DNA of 64,000 nt from Draconibacterium halophilum. Lineage in GTDB: Bacteria; Bacteroidota; Bacteroidia; Bacteroidales; Prolixibacteraceae. The stretch covers positions 3,480,001 through 3,544,000 of the forward strand of contig NZ_CP048409.1 of the NCBI RefSeq assembly GCF_010448835.1, given 5' to 3'. Shown here in pieces: positions 52,651-61,545 of the stretch. Numbering within the stretch: position 1 is the stretch's first letter; the number at the start of each line of letters is the position of its first letter. Position numbers and translations under genes: made by a program. The notes beneath the pieces are model-generated. The model made no database searches. It was not told where the DNA came from and worked only from the letters and a program-made list of their open reading frames with translations.

Positions 52651-53436
52651 ATGAAAATTGCTAGATATATAATTACAACCTTGATAATATTTGGATTAAG
52701 TTATGTTTTTCTATTTCTTTTAGAATACATTCTCTCTAGTAGGATTAACATTCCCAATCAAATAAAATTTTCATATTCTGTGATATATAGCCTATTTGGG
52801 TTGACATCTATATTGTTATTTCGAACGATTTCAAATATAGGACTACTTTACTTATTGATAATTTTGATAGCATTATTTATAATCGAAGGACTTCTTTTTA
52901 TGTTTACGGCAAACTATAATATCTCGCCAAATGTTACAAATGATATTTACTACGATTTTAAAAGCTTATATTATTTCCCTTTACTTCCTTTTATCCTGAT
53001 TATAATATCTTTTGGATTAAAAAAATTGAGATTTAAGATGATTTTAAATAAAATACCTGTCATCAATACAACCCTTCAACCAAATGTCTCAAGATTTTTA
53101 GCATATATAATTGATTGGTTATTAATCTTAGTGATTGGCTGGATATTTTCTTCATTTATGCTAATACTCTGGTTTCCAGTTGAGATATTTTTAATTGCAT
53201 TTGCTTATAGATTAATATTTGAGAGTTCAACCGATACGACAATAGGCAAAAGATTATTTGGATTATCTATTCAACAAAATAATGATTCTGACATTAGCTT
53301 TAAGAGCATATTGATTAGAAATTTAGCTCGAATAATTTTGATATATTGGATTCCAATTATAAATGGAAAATCAGGATTGCATGATAAGATTGCAAATACA
53401 CAAATTAATAAAAACGCCCTACAACACACAATATAA
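52651..53436 (+). CDS. Cassette 18: RDD-family membrane protein
   Basis: A 261-residue membrane protein: four helices in the first 130 residues, then an RDD domain (RFLAYIIDWLLILVIG, about residue 150; GKRLFGLSI; GLHDKIANTQI at the end). RDD proteins are small membrane proteins of uncertain, possibly transport, function. The last codons overlap the opening arm of attC 18. Confidence 0.75.
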   Translation: MKIARYIITTLIIFGLSYVFLFLLEYILSSRINIPNQIKFSYSVIYSLFGLTSILLFRTISNIGLLYLLIILIALFIIEGLLFMFTANYNISPNVTNDIYYDFKSLYYFPLLPFILIIISFGLKKLRFKMILNKIPVINTTLQPNVSRFLAYIIDWLLILVIGWIFSSFMLILWFPVEIFLIAFAYRLIFESSTDTTIGKRLFGLSIQQNNDSDISFKSILIRNLARIILIYWIPIINGKSGLHDKIANTQINKNALQHTI

Positions 53437-53548
53437 AACAGTTGGGGTTCAGTGGTTTGCAAGGGTTTGGTTCTCGCTCCAGCATACTTGTCGGTGGATA
53501 GGAACGCAGCCCGAAAACCCAACCGTTTCATATTGTTATACGTTAGCA
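53411..53548 (+). repeat. attC-like site 18, end of the array
   Basis: Opening arm AAAACGCCCTACAAC pairs with GTTGTAGGGCATTTA of cassette 18. L arms near ATATAAAAC / GTTATAC. The core is TAC-GTT, like the attI junction and unlike the internal ACC-GTT. The bases after it (GTTAGCAACCAGGTTAAAAG) have the form of a cassette start, but no matching arm (AACCYGGTTGCTAAC type) is found downstream. Confidence 0.78.
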
Positions 53549-53887
53549 ACCAGGTTAAAAGAACCTCATTTTCAATATAAAAACCTTGTGAAATTGAAAT
53601 ACATTTTTACAAACCAAGATTTAGTCCTCTCTTTTATGACAGGCAGCTGCAAGCTTGTTACAAATTTATTTCCCCCTCCCCGCGTTTGCCCTGATGGGCA
53701 AGTGGAAATTGGGGCAGCATTTCAAATCAACAGCCACCGCACAAAACAGCACTTTCGCAAACCCCTGCAAGCCGACCCGCAAACCAAAGTTTGCAAAAAA
53801 GCTGTTTTTCCCCCTCGCAACTATGATATTTTGAAAGTGAATCTGTATTTTTATCAGATTTTAAAATGTAAAAAAGGAAAACAATAA
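53549..53887. other. Remnant after the last cassette
   Basis: 339 bp with no supported gene. It begins like a new cassette and then holds GC-rich, repeat-like sequence (about 53690-53815). A frame running from 53363 through attC 18 to 53887 is open by chance; it has no start context and crosses the recombination site. Confidence 0.5.
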
Positions 53888-55525
53888 ATGTCAGAAGACC
53901 AGAAAAAACAATTAGAACAACAACTTTGGCACATAGCAGATACGCTTCGAGGGAGAATGAACGCCGATGAATTCCGGGATTATATACTCGGATTTATTTT
54001 TTACAAATATCTGGCTGAGAAGATGGAAATATATGCCGACACCATCTTAAAACCCGACGGAATTACATACAAAGATATAAAGGAAAACACTGATAAAGGA
54101 AAAGAATATATCGATGCCATAAGAGAAGAATCGCTCGAAAAACTAGGATACTTTTTAAAACCATCGGAGTTGTTCAGCGAACTTGTAAAACGTGGTAACG
54201 GACTTGGTCACGATGCCTTTGATACTGACGAGGAACAAATCGAAGAAATCAAATCGGGTAAACTTGACGACAAAATAACCGCCAGCAATTTCATCCTCGA
54301 AGACCTTCAAAAAATCCTGATTAATATCCAAAATAGTACAATGGGTACAGATAGCGAAGAAGATTTCGACAATCTTTTCGAGGACATGGATTTAAACAGT
54401 ACCAAACTCGGTAAAACACCCGAAGCACGAAATACTATTATTGCAAAGGTGCTGGCGCACCTTAACAAAATTGATTTCAGGCTAAATGATACCGAACTGG
54501 ATGTGTTGGGCGATGCCTACGAATACCTGATTGGACAGTTTGCCAGTGGAGCAGGAAAAAAAGCAGGAGAGTTTTACACCCCACAAGGCGTAAGTACCAT
54601 TTTGGCAAAACTGGTAACCACTGGAAAAACAAAACTAAAATCAGTATATGACCCAACCTGTGGTTCGGGTTCTTTATTGTTGCGTGTAGCCAAAGAGGTG
54701 GAAAATGTAAACAACTATTACGGACAGGAACTCAACCGTACCACATACAACCTTTGCCGAATGAACATGATTTTGCACGATGTGCATTACCGTAAATTCG
54801 ACATTAAACAGGAAGATACACTGGAACACCCGCAGCACACTGATTTACGTTTCGAGGCTGTGGTGGCGAATCCTCCTTTCTCAGCCAAGTGGAGTGCTAA
54901 CCAATTATTCACAAGCGACGACCGCTTTAGCCAATACGGCAAACTGGCACCAGGCAGTAAAGCAGATTTTGCCTTTGTGCAACACATGATTTACCAGTTA
55001 GACGACAACGGCACAATGGCAATTGTACTACCTCATGGTGTTTTATTCCGTGGAGCTGCCGAAGGACATATCCGTCGTTTCCTCATTGAAGAAAAAAACT
55101 ACCTCGATGCAGTAATAGGCTTGCCAGCCAATATCTTTTACGGTACAAGTATTCCAACCTGTATTTTGGTATTCAAGAAGTGTCGTGAAAATCCCGAAAA
55201 AATATTGTTTATTGATGCTTCGCAGGAATTCGACAAAGCCAAAACGCAAAACTATTTACGCCCTGCCGATATCAATAAAATTATTGAAACCTACCGCAAT
55301 CGCACCGAATTACAAAAGTATAGCCATTTGGCAAGCTTACAGGAAATAGTTGAAAACGATTACAACTTAAACATACCGCGTTATGTAGATACCTTCGAAG
55401 AAGAAGAACCTATCGACATTAATTTAGTAGCTTCTGAAGTTAAAGCACTCGACCAACAAATGGCAGAAACCGATAAAACCATTGATGCTTTTTGTAAAGA
55501 ACTCAATATCTCAACGCCTTTTTAA
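53888..55525 (+). CDS. hsdM: Type I restriction modification methylase subunit HsdM
   Basis: A 545-residue N6-adenine methyltransferase subunit. N-terminal HsdM_N helical domain (LWHIADTLRGRMNADEFRDY), SAM motif I DPTCGSGSLL (about residues 254-263) and catalytic motif IV NPPF (VVANPPFSAKW, about 326). Intact, so it can still methylate if a working HsdS is made. First gene of the restriction operon; hsdS starts 2 bp downstream. Confidence 0.95.
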   Translation: MSEDQKKQLEQQLWHIADTLRGRMNADEFRDYILGFIFYKYLAEKMEIYADTILKPDGITYKDIKENTDKGKEYIDAIREESLEKLGYFLKPSELFSELVKRGNGLGHDAFDTDEEQIEEIKSGKLDDKITASNFILEDLQKILINIQNSTMGTDSEEDFDNLFEDMDLNSTKLGKTPEARNTIIAKVLAHLNKIDFRLNDTELDVLGDAYEYLIGQFASGAGKKAGEFYTPQGVSTILAKLVTTGKTKLKSVYDPTCGSGSLLLRVAKEVENVNNYYGQELNRTTYNLCRMNMILHDVHYRKFDIKQEDTLEHPQHTDLRFEAVVANPPFSAKWSANQLFTSDDRFSQYGKLAPGSKADFAFVQHMIYQLDDNGTMAIVLPHGVLFRGAAEGHIRRFLIEEKNYLDAVIGLPANIFYGTSIPTCILVFKKCRENPEKILFIDASQEFDKAKTQNYLRPADINKIIETYRNRTELQKYSHLASLQEIVENDYNLNIPRYVDTFEEEEPIDINLVASEVKALDQQMAETDKTIDAFCKELNISTPF

Positions 55526-55527
55526 GT

Positions 55528-56765
55528 ATGGAAAAACAACAAAACATACCGCAGTTGAGATTTCCTGAGTTTGAAGGGGAATGGAAAAGCAATAAATTAA
55601 AAACTCTTGTTACAGAATCTCGTTTAGGTGGGAATTATGAAAACATAGAATCTAATAGCGGAATACCATTAATAAAAATGGGCAATATTGGTAGGGGCAA
55701 TATTATCTTAGATAAGATTCAAAATATTCCTAAAAACTTAGAATTTGATAAAGCAGATATCTTAAAAGAAGGGGACTTACTTTTTAATACTCGAAACACA
55801 CTTGAGTTAGTTGGCAAGGTGTCTATCTGGCGGAATGAACTGCCATTGGCTTTGTACAATTCAAATTTAATGAGGTTAAAATTTAATAACAAAATTGAAA
55901 GTTCTAATAGATTTGTAAATTATTTATTTAATACAAAACCAACAATCAAAAGATTGAGGAGGTACGCAACTGGTACTACTAGTGTAGCTGCCATATATGG
56001 TAGAGATTTAAATAATTTGAAAATAGTATACCCCACCCTCCCGAACAACAAAAAATAGCCTCCTTCCTCACCGCAGTAGACGAAAAGCTCACCGCCCTTA
56101 AAAAGAAAAAAGCCCTTTTAGAGCAATACAAAAAAGGGGTAATGCAAAAGATATTTTCTCAGGAAATAAGGTTTAAAGATAATGGGAAAGAGTTTCCGAA
56201 GTGGGAGAAGAAAAAGTTGGGGGGCATTGCAGAGAAAATCAATAATAAGAATACGGTCAATCAAATAAACTTTGTATTAACGAATTCGGCAATTGATGGA
56301 ATAGTTAGTCAGAGAGATTATTTTGAAAAAGACATCGCTAACCAAAACAATTTAATAGGTTATTATATTGTTGAAAAGGATGATTTCGTATACAACCCTC
56401 GTATTTCAAATGCAGCACCTGTAGGTCCTATAAAAAGAAATAAACTTCAATTGGGCATCGTGTCCCCATTATATACCATCTTTAGATTTAATGAAGGGAA
56501 TTTAGATTTCTATGAATATTACTTTGAAACTACTAATTGGCATGATTATATGAATAGTGTTGCAAACTTTGGTGCAAGATTCGACAGGATGAATATTACA
56601 AATTCAGATTTCCTTAAAATGCCAATAATATATCCTTGCCTCGAAGAACAAACCAAAATAGCCAACTACCTATCAGCCATCGACAAAAAAATAAACCAAT
56701 GCCAACAGCAAATAGAGCAAACTACTCAATGGAAAAAAGGATTGTTACAAAAAATGTTTGTGTAA
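55528..56765 (+). pseudogene. hsdS: HsdS specificity subunit, split by a frameshift
   Basis: Frame 1 (55528-56058) encodes the first target-recognition domain and ends NLKIVYPTLPNNKK. Frame 2 continues the expected text: EQQKIASFLTAVDEKL, the central conserved helix, then MQKIFSQEIRF (56142) and the second domain to 56765 (GLLQKMFV). The frames join if one C is added in the run CTCCC at about 56037-56041. The second half has its own possible ATG at 56142. Either specificity is lost, or two half-subunits are made, or the base is a sequencing error. Confidence 0.85.
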
Positions 56766-56775
56766 AATTCCGACT

Positions 56776-57444
56776 ATGAAAAAAACATTCAACATATACT
56801 GCGATGAAAGTTGCCATATCGAAAACGATCACAAAAACTTTATGCTTTTGGGTTGTGTAAGTTCTGCATACAATCAGGTAAAAAGGCATACCGTGCGGAT
56901 TAAAAACATAAAAGAAAAACACAACTTTTATGGCGAGATAAAATGGAGCAACGTTTCATCGTCGCAATACCATTTTTATAAAGAGTTATTGGAATATTTT
57001 TTCGATACCGATTTATGCTATCGGGCTATCATTGTTAACAAGTCGAAAATTAAGAACAACGAATTTAACCAGGATTACGATACCTTTTACTATAAAATGT
57101 ATTATTACCTGCTTAACCACAATAAAAATAGCCTGTATAGCTACAATGTTTACCTCGATATAAAGGATACGCTCAGTGCTTACAAAGTCAACAAACTAAA
57201 GGAAATTCTGAATACCAAATTTGGTATTTTCCGCAATGTACAAAACATCCGCTCTCACGAAAGTATCATGTTACAAATTGCCGATTTAATTACAGGCGCT
57301 TTGGCATACAACTTAAATGATAAGGAGAAAAAAGTGAAAGCCAAAACCGATTTAATAAGTTTGCTCGAAAAACATTCTGCAAACGGATTATCGGAAAATT
57401 CCGATTATAGAGATACAAAGTTGAACCTGTTTTTATCGAATTAA
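56776..57444 (+). CDS. DUF3800 protein
   Basis: A 222-residue protein of the DUF3800 type: FNIYCDESCHIENDH at the start (Asp-Glu pair) and HESIMLQIADLITGALAYNL near residue 170. The fold is believed to be RNase H-like with acidic active-site residues. DUF3800 genes are frequent inside type I restriction loci, as here between hsdS and hsdR. ATG at 56776 is preferred over 56758, which overlaps hsdS. Confidence 0.82.
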   Translation: MKKTFNIYCDESCHIENDHKNFMLLGCVSSAYNQVKRHTVRIKNIKEKHNFYGEIKWSNVSSSQYHFYKELLEYFFDTDLCYRAIIVNKSKIKNNEFNQDYDTFYYKMYYYLLNHNKNSLYSYNVYLDIKDTLSAYKVNKLKEILNTKFGIFRNVQNIRSHESIMLQIADLITGALAYNLNDKEKKVKAKTDLISLLEKHSANGLSENSDYRDTKLNLFLSN

Positions 57445-57450
57445 AGTAAC

Positions 57451-57957
57451 ATGCCATTAAATCAGTTAAAACAATACAATCAATTACTCGAACTGGCAGC
57501 CTTAAATCCTGCCCAGCGCAACAAATCATTGTATGGCATATTCAACAGGGATATTTACAACAACCCTTCATTCAAATTTAAAGGGAAGCAAATATCCCCT
57601 ACGCCGCAAGACGGTGAAATTAAAATGAGCACTCTGTTTACGCATCTTACAACGGTTATTGTTGATAAAGCAACCCGAAAACGTGAATTCGAGATGGACA
57701 GGTCGGTACGTTTACATTGGGTTAAACACCATATCGACGAAAAGAAAAAAGATAACATGTTGGTTTTCTCGGTAAAAGAACCAGAAGGCAACCGAACATA
57801 TATTTACGATATCGACGAAAGTTATGTGGTAATATTAGAACCTTTACGAAAGAAAAACGAGTATTATTTACTTACGGCTTATTACGTAAAAGGGAAAGAT
57901 GCGAAAAGAAATAAGTTTATGAAAAAGTACAAACGCCGGTTAAATGAAGTGCTATAA
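57451..57957 (+). CDS. PBECR/RelE-like small protein
   Basis: A 168-residue protein. The C-terminal half (FEMDRSVRLHWVKHHIDEKK, RTYIYDIDESYVVILEPLRK, YYLLTAYYVKGKDAKRNKFM) resembles phage barnase-EndoU-ColicinE5/D-RelE-like nuclease domains. It lies 6 bp after the DUF3800 gene, and the two may work as a pair. No immunity protein is obvious. Moderate family call. Confidence 0.5.
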   Translation: MPLNQLKQYNQLLELAALNPAQRNKSLYGIFNRDIYNNPSFKFKGKQISPTPQDGEIKMSTLFTHLTTVIVDKATRKREFEMDRSVRLHWVKHHIDEKKKDNMLVFSVKEPEGNRTYIYDIDESYVVILEPLRKKNEYYLLTAYYVKGKDAKRNKFMKKYKRRLNEVL

Positions 57958-57964
57958 AAGCAAA

Positions 57965-57997
57965 AAACGCAGAGCTTCGTGGCTTGCGTTTTTCGAT
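57965..57997 (+). terminator. Intrinsic terminator
   Basis: AAAAACGCA...TGCGTTTTT with loop containing GAGCTTCGTGGCT, followed by T's. It separates hsdM-hsdS-DUF3800-PBECR from hsdR. Confidence 0.7.
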
Positions 57998-58043
57998 TTC
58001 CTTCCTCCGAACGGTAGGATGAACTCGCTACAAATATAAGGCA

Positions 58044-58051
58044 TATATTTG
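58044..58051 (+). promoter_or_regulatory. -7 box upstream of hsdR
   Basis: TATATTTG matches the Bacteroidota -7 consensus, 60 bp before the hsdR start. No -33 box is clear. With the terminator upstream, hsdR appears to have its own promoter. Confidence 0.4.
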
Positions 58052-58111
58052 GATAAATACAACAATTTGGTGTATAAAAACAATTTATATTGATAGTTTA
58101 AGGATTTATAA

Positions 58112-60993
58112 ATGAGCAAGCAACCCGAACAAATATTAGAAAACCAGTTAATTGAACAGCTTCAAAAGTTGGGGTATGGTATGGTGCATATCACAAACGA
58201 AACCGAACTGATTGACAACCTGAAAAACCAGATTGAAAAGCATAATAACGTTAAATTTTCAAGCAGTGAATTTGAAAAAGTGCTGAATATCCTTAGCAAA
58301 GGTTCGGTATTCGAGAAAGCAAAAACACTTCGTGAAAAGCAACATATTGTTCGTGATAATGGAGATAACTTGTATTTCGAGTTTATTCAAACCGAACATT
58401 GGTGTCAAAACCAATTTCAAGTCACTCACCAAGTCACAGTTGAAGGAAATACTTCCGATAGCTATCGGAACCGTTACGATGTTACCTTACTTATAAACGG
58501 TTTGCCCTTGGTTCAAATCGAACTCAAACGCCGTGGTTTGGAACTCAAAGAAGCTTTCAACCAAATCAACCGCTATCAAAGGCATTCGTTCGGGGCAAAT
58601 TCAGCCTTGTTTCAATACATCCAGTTGTTTGTCATCAGCAACGGGGTAAATACAAAATACTACGCCAATAACCGATACCAGTCATTCAAACAAACTTTTT
58701 ACTGGACAGACAAGGAGAATAAACGCCTTACTAATATTCTAAACGGTTTCACCAGCGAATTTCTCGAACCTTGCCATATCTCAAAAATGATATGTAAGTA
58801 CATCGTACTCAACGAAACCAACAAAATATTTATGGTATTGCGTCCTTATCAGTTTTATGCCGTTGAAGCATTAATCGACAAGGTAATGCACAGCCGCAAA
58901 AACGGTTATGTTTGGCATACCACAGGTTCGGGCAAAACGTTAACCTCGTTTAAAGCCAGCCAAATTTTAACAGCTCTGCCAAAGGTTAAAAAGGTAGTGT
59001 TTGTGGTCGACCGTAAAGACCTCGATTACCAAACCAACAAGGAGTTTAACAGTTTTAGCAAAGGGTGTATCGATGGCACCGACAACACAAAACAGCTGGT
59101 TAAACAGTTTGCCGACGATACCAAGCTTATTGTAACCACCATTCAAAAGCTTAATACTGCCATCAGTAAAAAACAGTATCAGGGCAAAATGGAGAAAATG
59201 CAAGACGAACGAATTGTTTTCATTTTCGATGAGTGCCACCGTTCACAATTTGGAGATACCCACAACCGCATAAAGCACTTTTTCAATAATCCGCAAATGT
59301 TCGGATTTACGGGTACGCCAATCTTTGCCGATAATGCTGCCAAAAATGAATTAGGCAAACGCACCACCAAAGATTTATTTGGCGATTGCCTCCATAAATA
59401 TGTGATTACCGATGCCATAAAAGACGAGAACGTACTGAAATTCTCGGTTGAATATGTTGGGCGATATAAAAAGGTAGAGACTCATCATGATGCGTCTGCC
59501 ACTGAAATTGACATTGAGGTAGAAGATATCGACACCAAAGAACTCATGGAATCGCCTGTTCGTTTAGAGAAAATTTCCAATTACATACTGGCACATCACA
59601 AACGCAAAACCCACAATCAGGAATTTACAGGCATGTTTTGTGTGAATGGTGTTGAAACACTCATTAAGTATTATGATATACTGCACAAGAAAAAGGAAGC
59701 AGGTGAACACAACCTGAAAATAGCAACCATTTTCAGCTTTGCAGCCAACGAAGAAGATGCCGATGCCAATGGCTTTTTACCCGAAGAACTTTCAGTTGTG
59801 GAAGACCCCGTGCCTTGTATGGCTTGAACAAACACAGCCGTGAAAAGCTCGATGAATACATAGGGCATTACAACCAAATGTTCGGCAGTAACTTTTCAAC
59901 CAAAGACAGTCAGTCGTTTTACAACTATTACAACGATATTTCCAAAAAAGTAAAAGAACGCAAAGTTGATATCTTACTGGTCGTAAACATGTTCCTGACA
60001 GGTTTCGACAGCCCTGCACTAAATACTTTGTACGTTGATAAAAACCTAAAGTACCACGGTTTAATTCAAGCCTATTCACGAACCAATCGCATACTGAACG
60101 AGCAAAAATCGCAGGGAAATATTGTCGTATTCCGCAACCTTAAAAAGCATACCGATGATGCCATAACCCTCTTTAGCAACAAAGAAGCTATCGAGGAAAT
60201 CATCATGAAGCCTTACGAAGAATATGTAAATAAATTCAACGAGATTTTTATTGAACTACTTAAAATTACCCCTACGGTTAACAGTGTAAACAATTTACAA
60301 ACCGAAGAAGACGAGCTGAAATTTATTAAGGCGTTCAGGGAATTAATGAGGATTAAAAACATCCTCACCACTTTTGCCGATTTCAAGTGGGAAGATTTGG
60401 CAATGACCGAACAACAGTTCGAAGATTACAAAAGCAAGTACCTCGATTTATACGACAAAGTAAAATCCGACCATCAGAAAGAAAAAGTTTCCATTTTAGA
60501 TGATGTTGATTTTGAACTTGAATTAATCCATCGTGACGAAATAAATGTCAACTACATTCTCAAACTGTTAGCCAACCTGAAAGATGCTAAACAAGCAGAA
60601 CAGGAGAAAAAACGGAAAGAAATTCTCGATATACTTTCGGGCGAAGCTCACTTACGTAGCAAGCGTGAACTGATTGAGAAATTTATCTTAGAAAACCTAC
60701 CCGTAATTGAAGATTCCGAAGATGTACCCGAAGCCTTTGAAAAATTTTGGAACGAAGAACAAATCAAAGCATTCAATAAACTGGTAGAGGAAGAAAATCT
60801 GGAAGCCGATAAAGCCGAAAAGCTCATTGAAGAATACCTTTTTGCCGAGCGTGAGCCATTACGTGATGAAGTACTGGCATTAATCGAAGGTGAACAACCC
60901 TCGGTACTCCAACGCAAAAAAGTTGGCGACCGAATTATAAGTAAAATTGTAAAGTTTGTTGATACTTTTATTAACGGAATAACTGGAAATTAA
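58112..60993 (+). pseudogene. hsdR: Type I restriction subunit HsdR, split by a frameshift
   Basis: Frame 1 (58112-59827) holds the N-terminal nuclease (RYDVTLLINGLPLVQIELKRRG), Walker A HTTGSGKTLTS, DECH box FIFDECHRSQF and GFTGTPIF. It ends VVEDPVPCMA. Frame 2 (59815-60993) continues with GLNKHSREKLDEYIGHYNQM, motif VI (LIQAYSRTNRILNE) and the C-terminal helical domain. Frames join if TG is removed after GTGCCT at about 59814-59816 (PVPYGLNKHS expected). As written, motor and C-terminal parts are on separate polypeptides, so restriction should be off. Confidence 0.87.
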
Positions 60994-60994
60994 A

Positions 60995-61543
60995 ATGATG
61001 AATTTTATTTACAGGATATTACTAACATTTAACTCTACTTCTTTACTATTAGTAGTTTTTGCAATTAAAGAGCAATACACTGTTAATTGGGTTGATTTGC
61101 ATCCAAAGTTGTATTTTTTACCTGATTGGGTTTCGTATCTTCTTTATTTTTTAGCTCCTGTATTGTTAACATTATTTAGCCTTTGGCTTTCCCGTTTTTT
61201 ATCTAAAGACAACATTGACAAAGGAAAAGTGGAAGAAGTAGAACAAGCAAATAATGCTTTCTTGCCTAGCTATTTAGGATATTTCTTTGTTGCATTAAGC
61301 GTGTCACAATGTGAAACATTATGCTTTATCTTTGCCATATTATTTATATTTACTTTTTTCTCACAAACACTATATTTCAACCCTTTATTCCTACTATTTC
61401 GCTATCATTTTTACTATCTAACAACTACGAATAGAGTTAAAATATTCATAATTACACGCAAAACATTAAAAAATCCAGTTAATATAGATTTACCTAAACT
61501 ACAGAGAATAAACAATTTTACTTTCATCGATAAACAGAAATAA
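60995..61543 (+). CDS. kwaA: Kiwa-like membrane protein KwaA
   Basis: A 182-residue protein with four hydrophobic helices (about 5-24, 45-72, 88-108 and 112-130). Size, helix number and position directly before a KwaB/DUF4868-like gene (2-bp gap) fit KwaA of the Kiwa phage-defence system. In Kiwa, the membrane protein senses infection and KwaB is the soluble effector partner. The start follows the hsdR stop by 1 bp. Family call depends mainly on the pair and its context. Confidence 0.6.
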   Translation: MMNFIYRILLTFNSTSLLLVVFAIKEQYTVNWVDLHPKLYFLPDWVSYLLYFLAPVLLTLFSLWLSRFLSKDNIDKGKVEEVEQANNAFLPSYLGYFFVALSVSQCETLCFIFAILFIFTFFSQTLYFNPLFLLFRYHFYYLTTTNRVKIFIITRKTLKNPVNIDLPKLQRINNFTFIDKQK

Positions 61544-61545
61544 TT

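Larger units (their letters stand above)
27345..53548 (+). mobile_element. Integron-like array of 18 cassettes
   Basis: Eighteen complete units, each made of one or a few genes followed by a hairpin of about 125-200 bp ending in GTT. Junctions (G of GTT) lie at 27345, 28847, 30105, 31089, 32148, 33985, 35477, 36536, 38767, 39648, 42859, 45690, 46363, 47381, 49465, 50723, 51714, 52590 and 53542. Each unit begins GTT-N6-MA-K/T-N-TT-R-AA or similar, and its first 15 nt are complementary to the opening 15 nt of its own hairpin. Nearly all genes read in the + direction. Coding parts are AT-rich; many hairpins are GC-rich. Three units are duplicated exactly. Confidence 0.9.

Noticed and set aside
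28713..53548. The hairpin repeats as REP/MITE or IS remnants
   Set aside because: They lie only at unit borders, end in a constant core, and their outer arms match the start of the preceding unit. Dispersed repeats would not show cassette-specific covariation.
53363..53887. A 174-codon protein across attC 18
   Set aside because: It overlaps the RDD gene and the whole recombination site, has no start context and no family; open by chance in GC-rich hairpin sequence.
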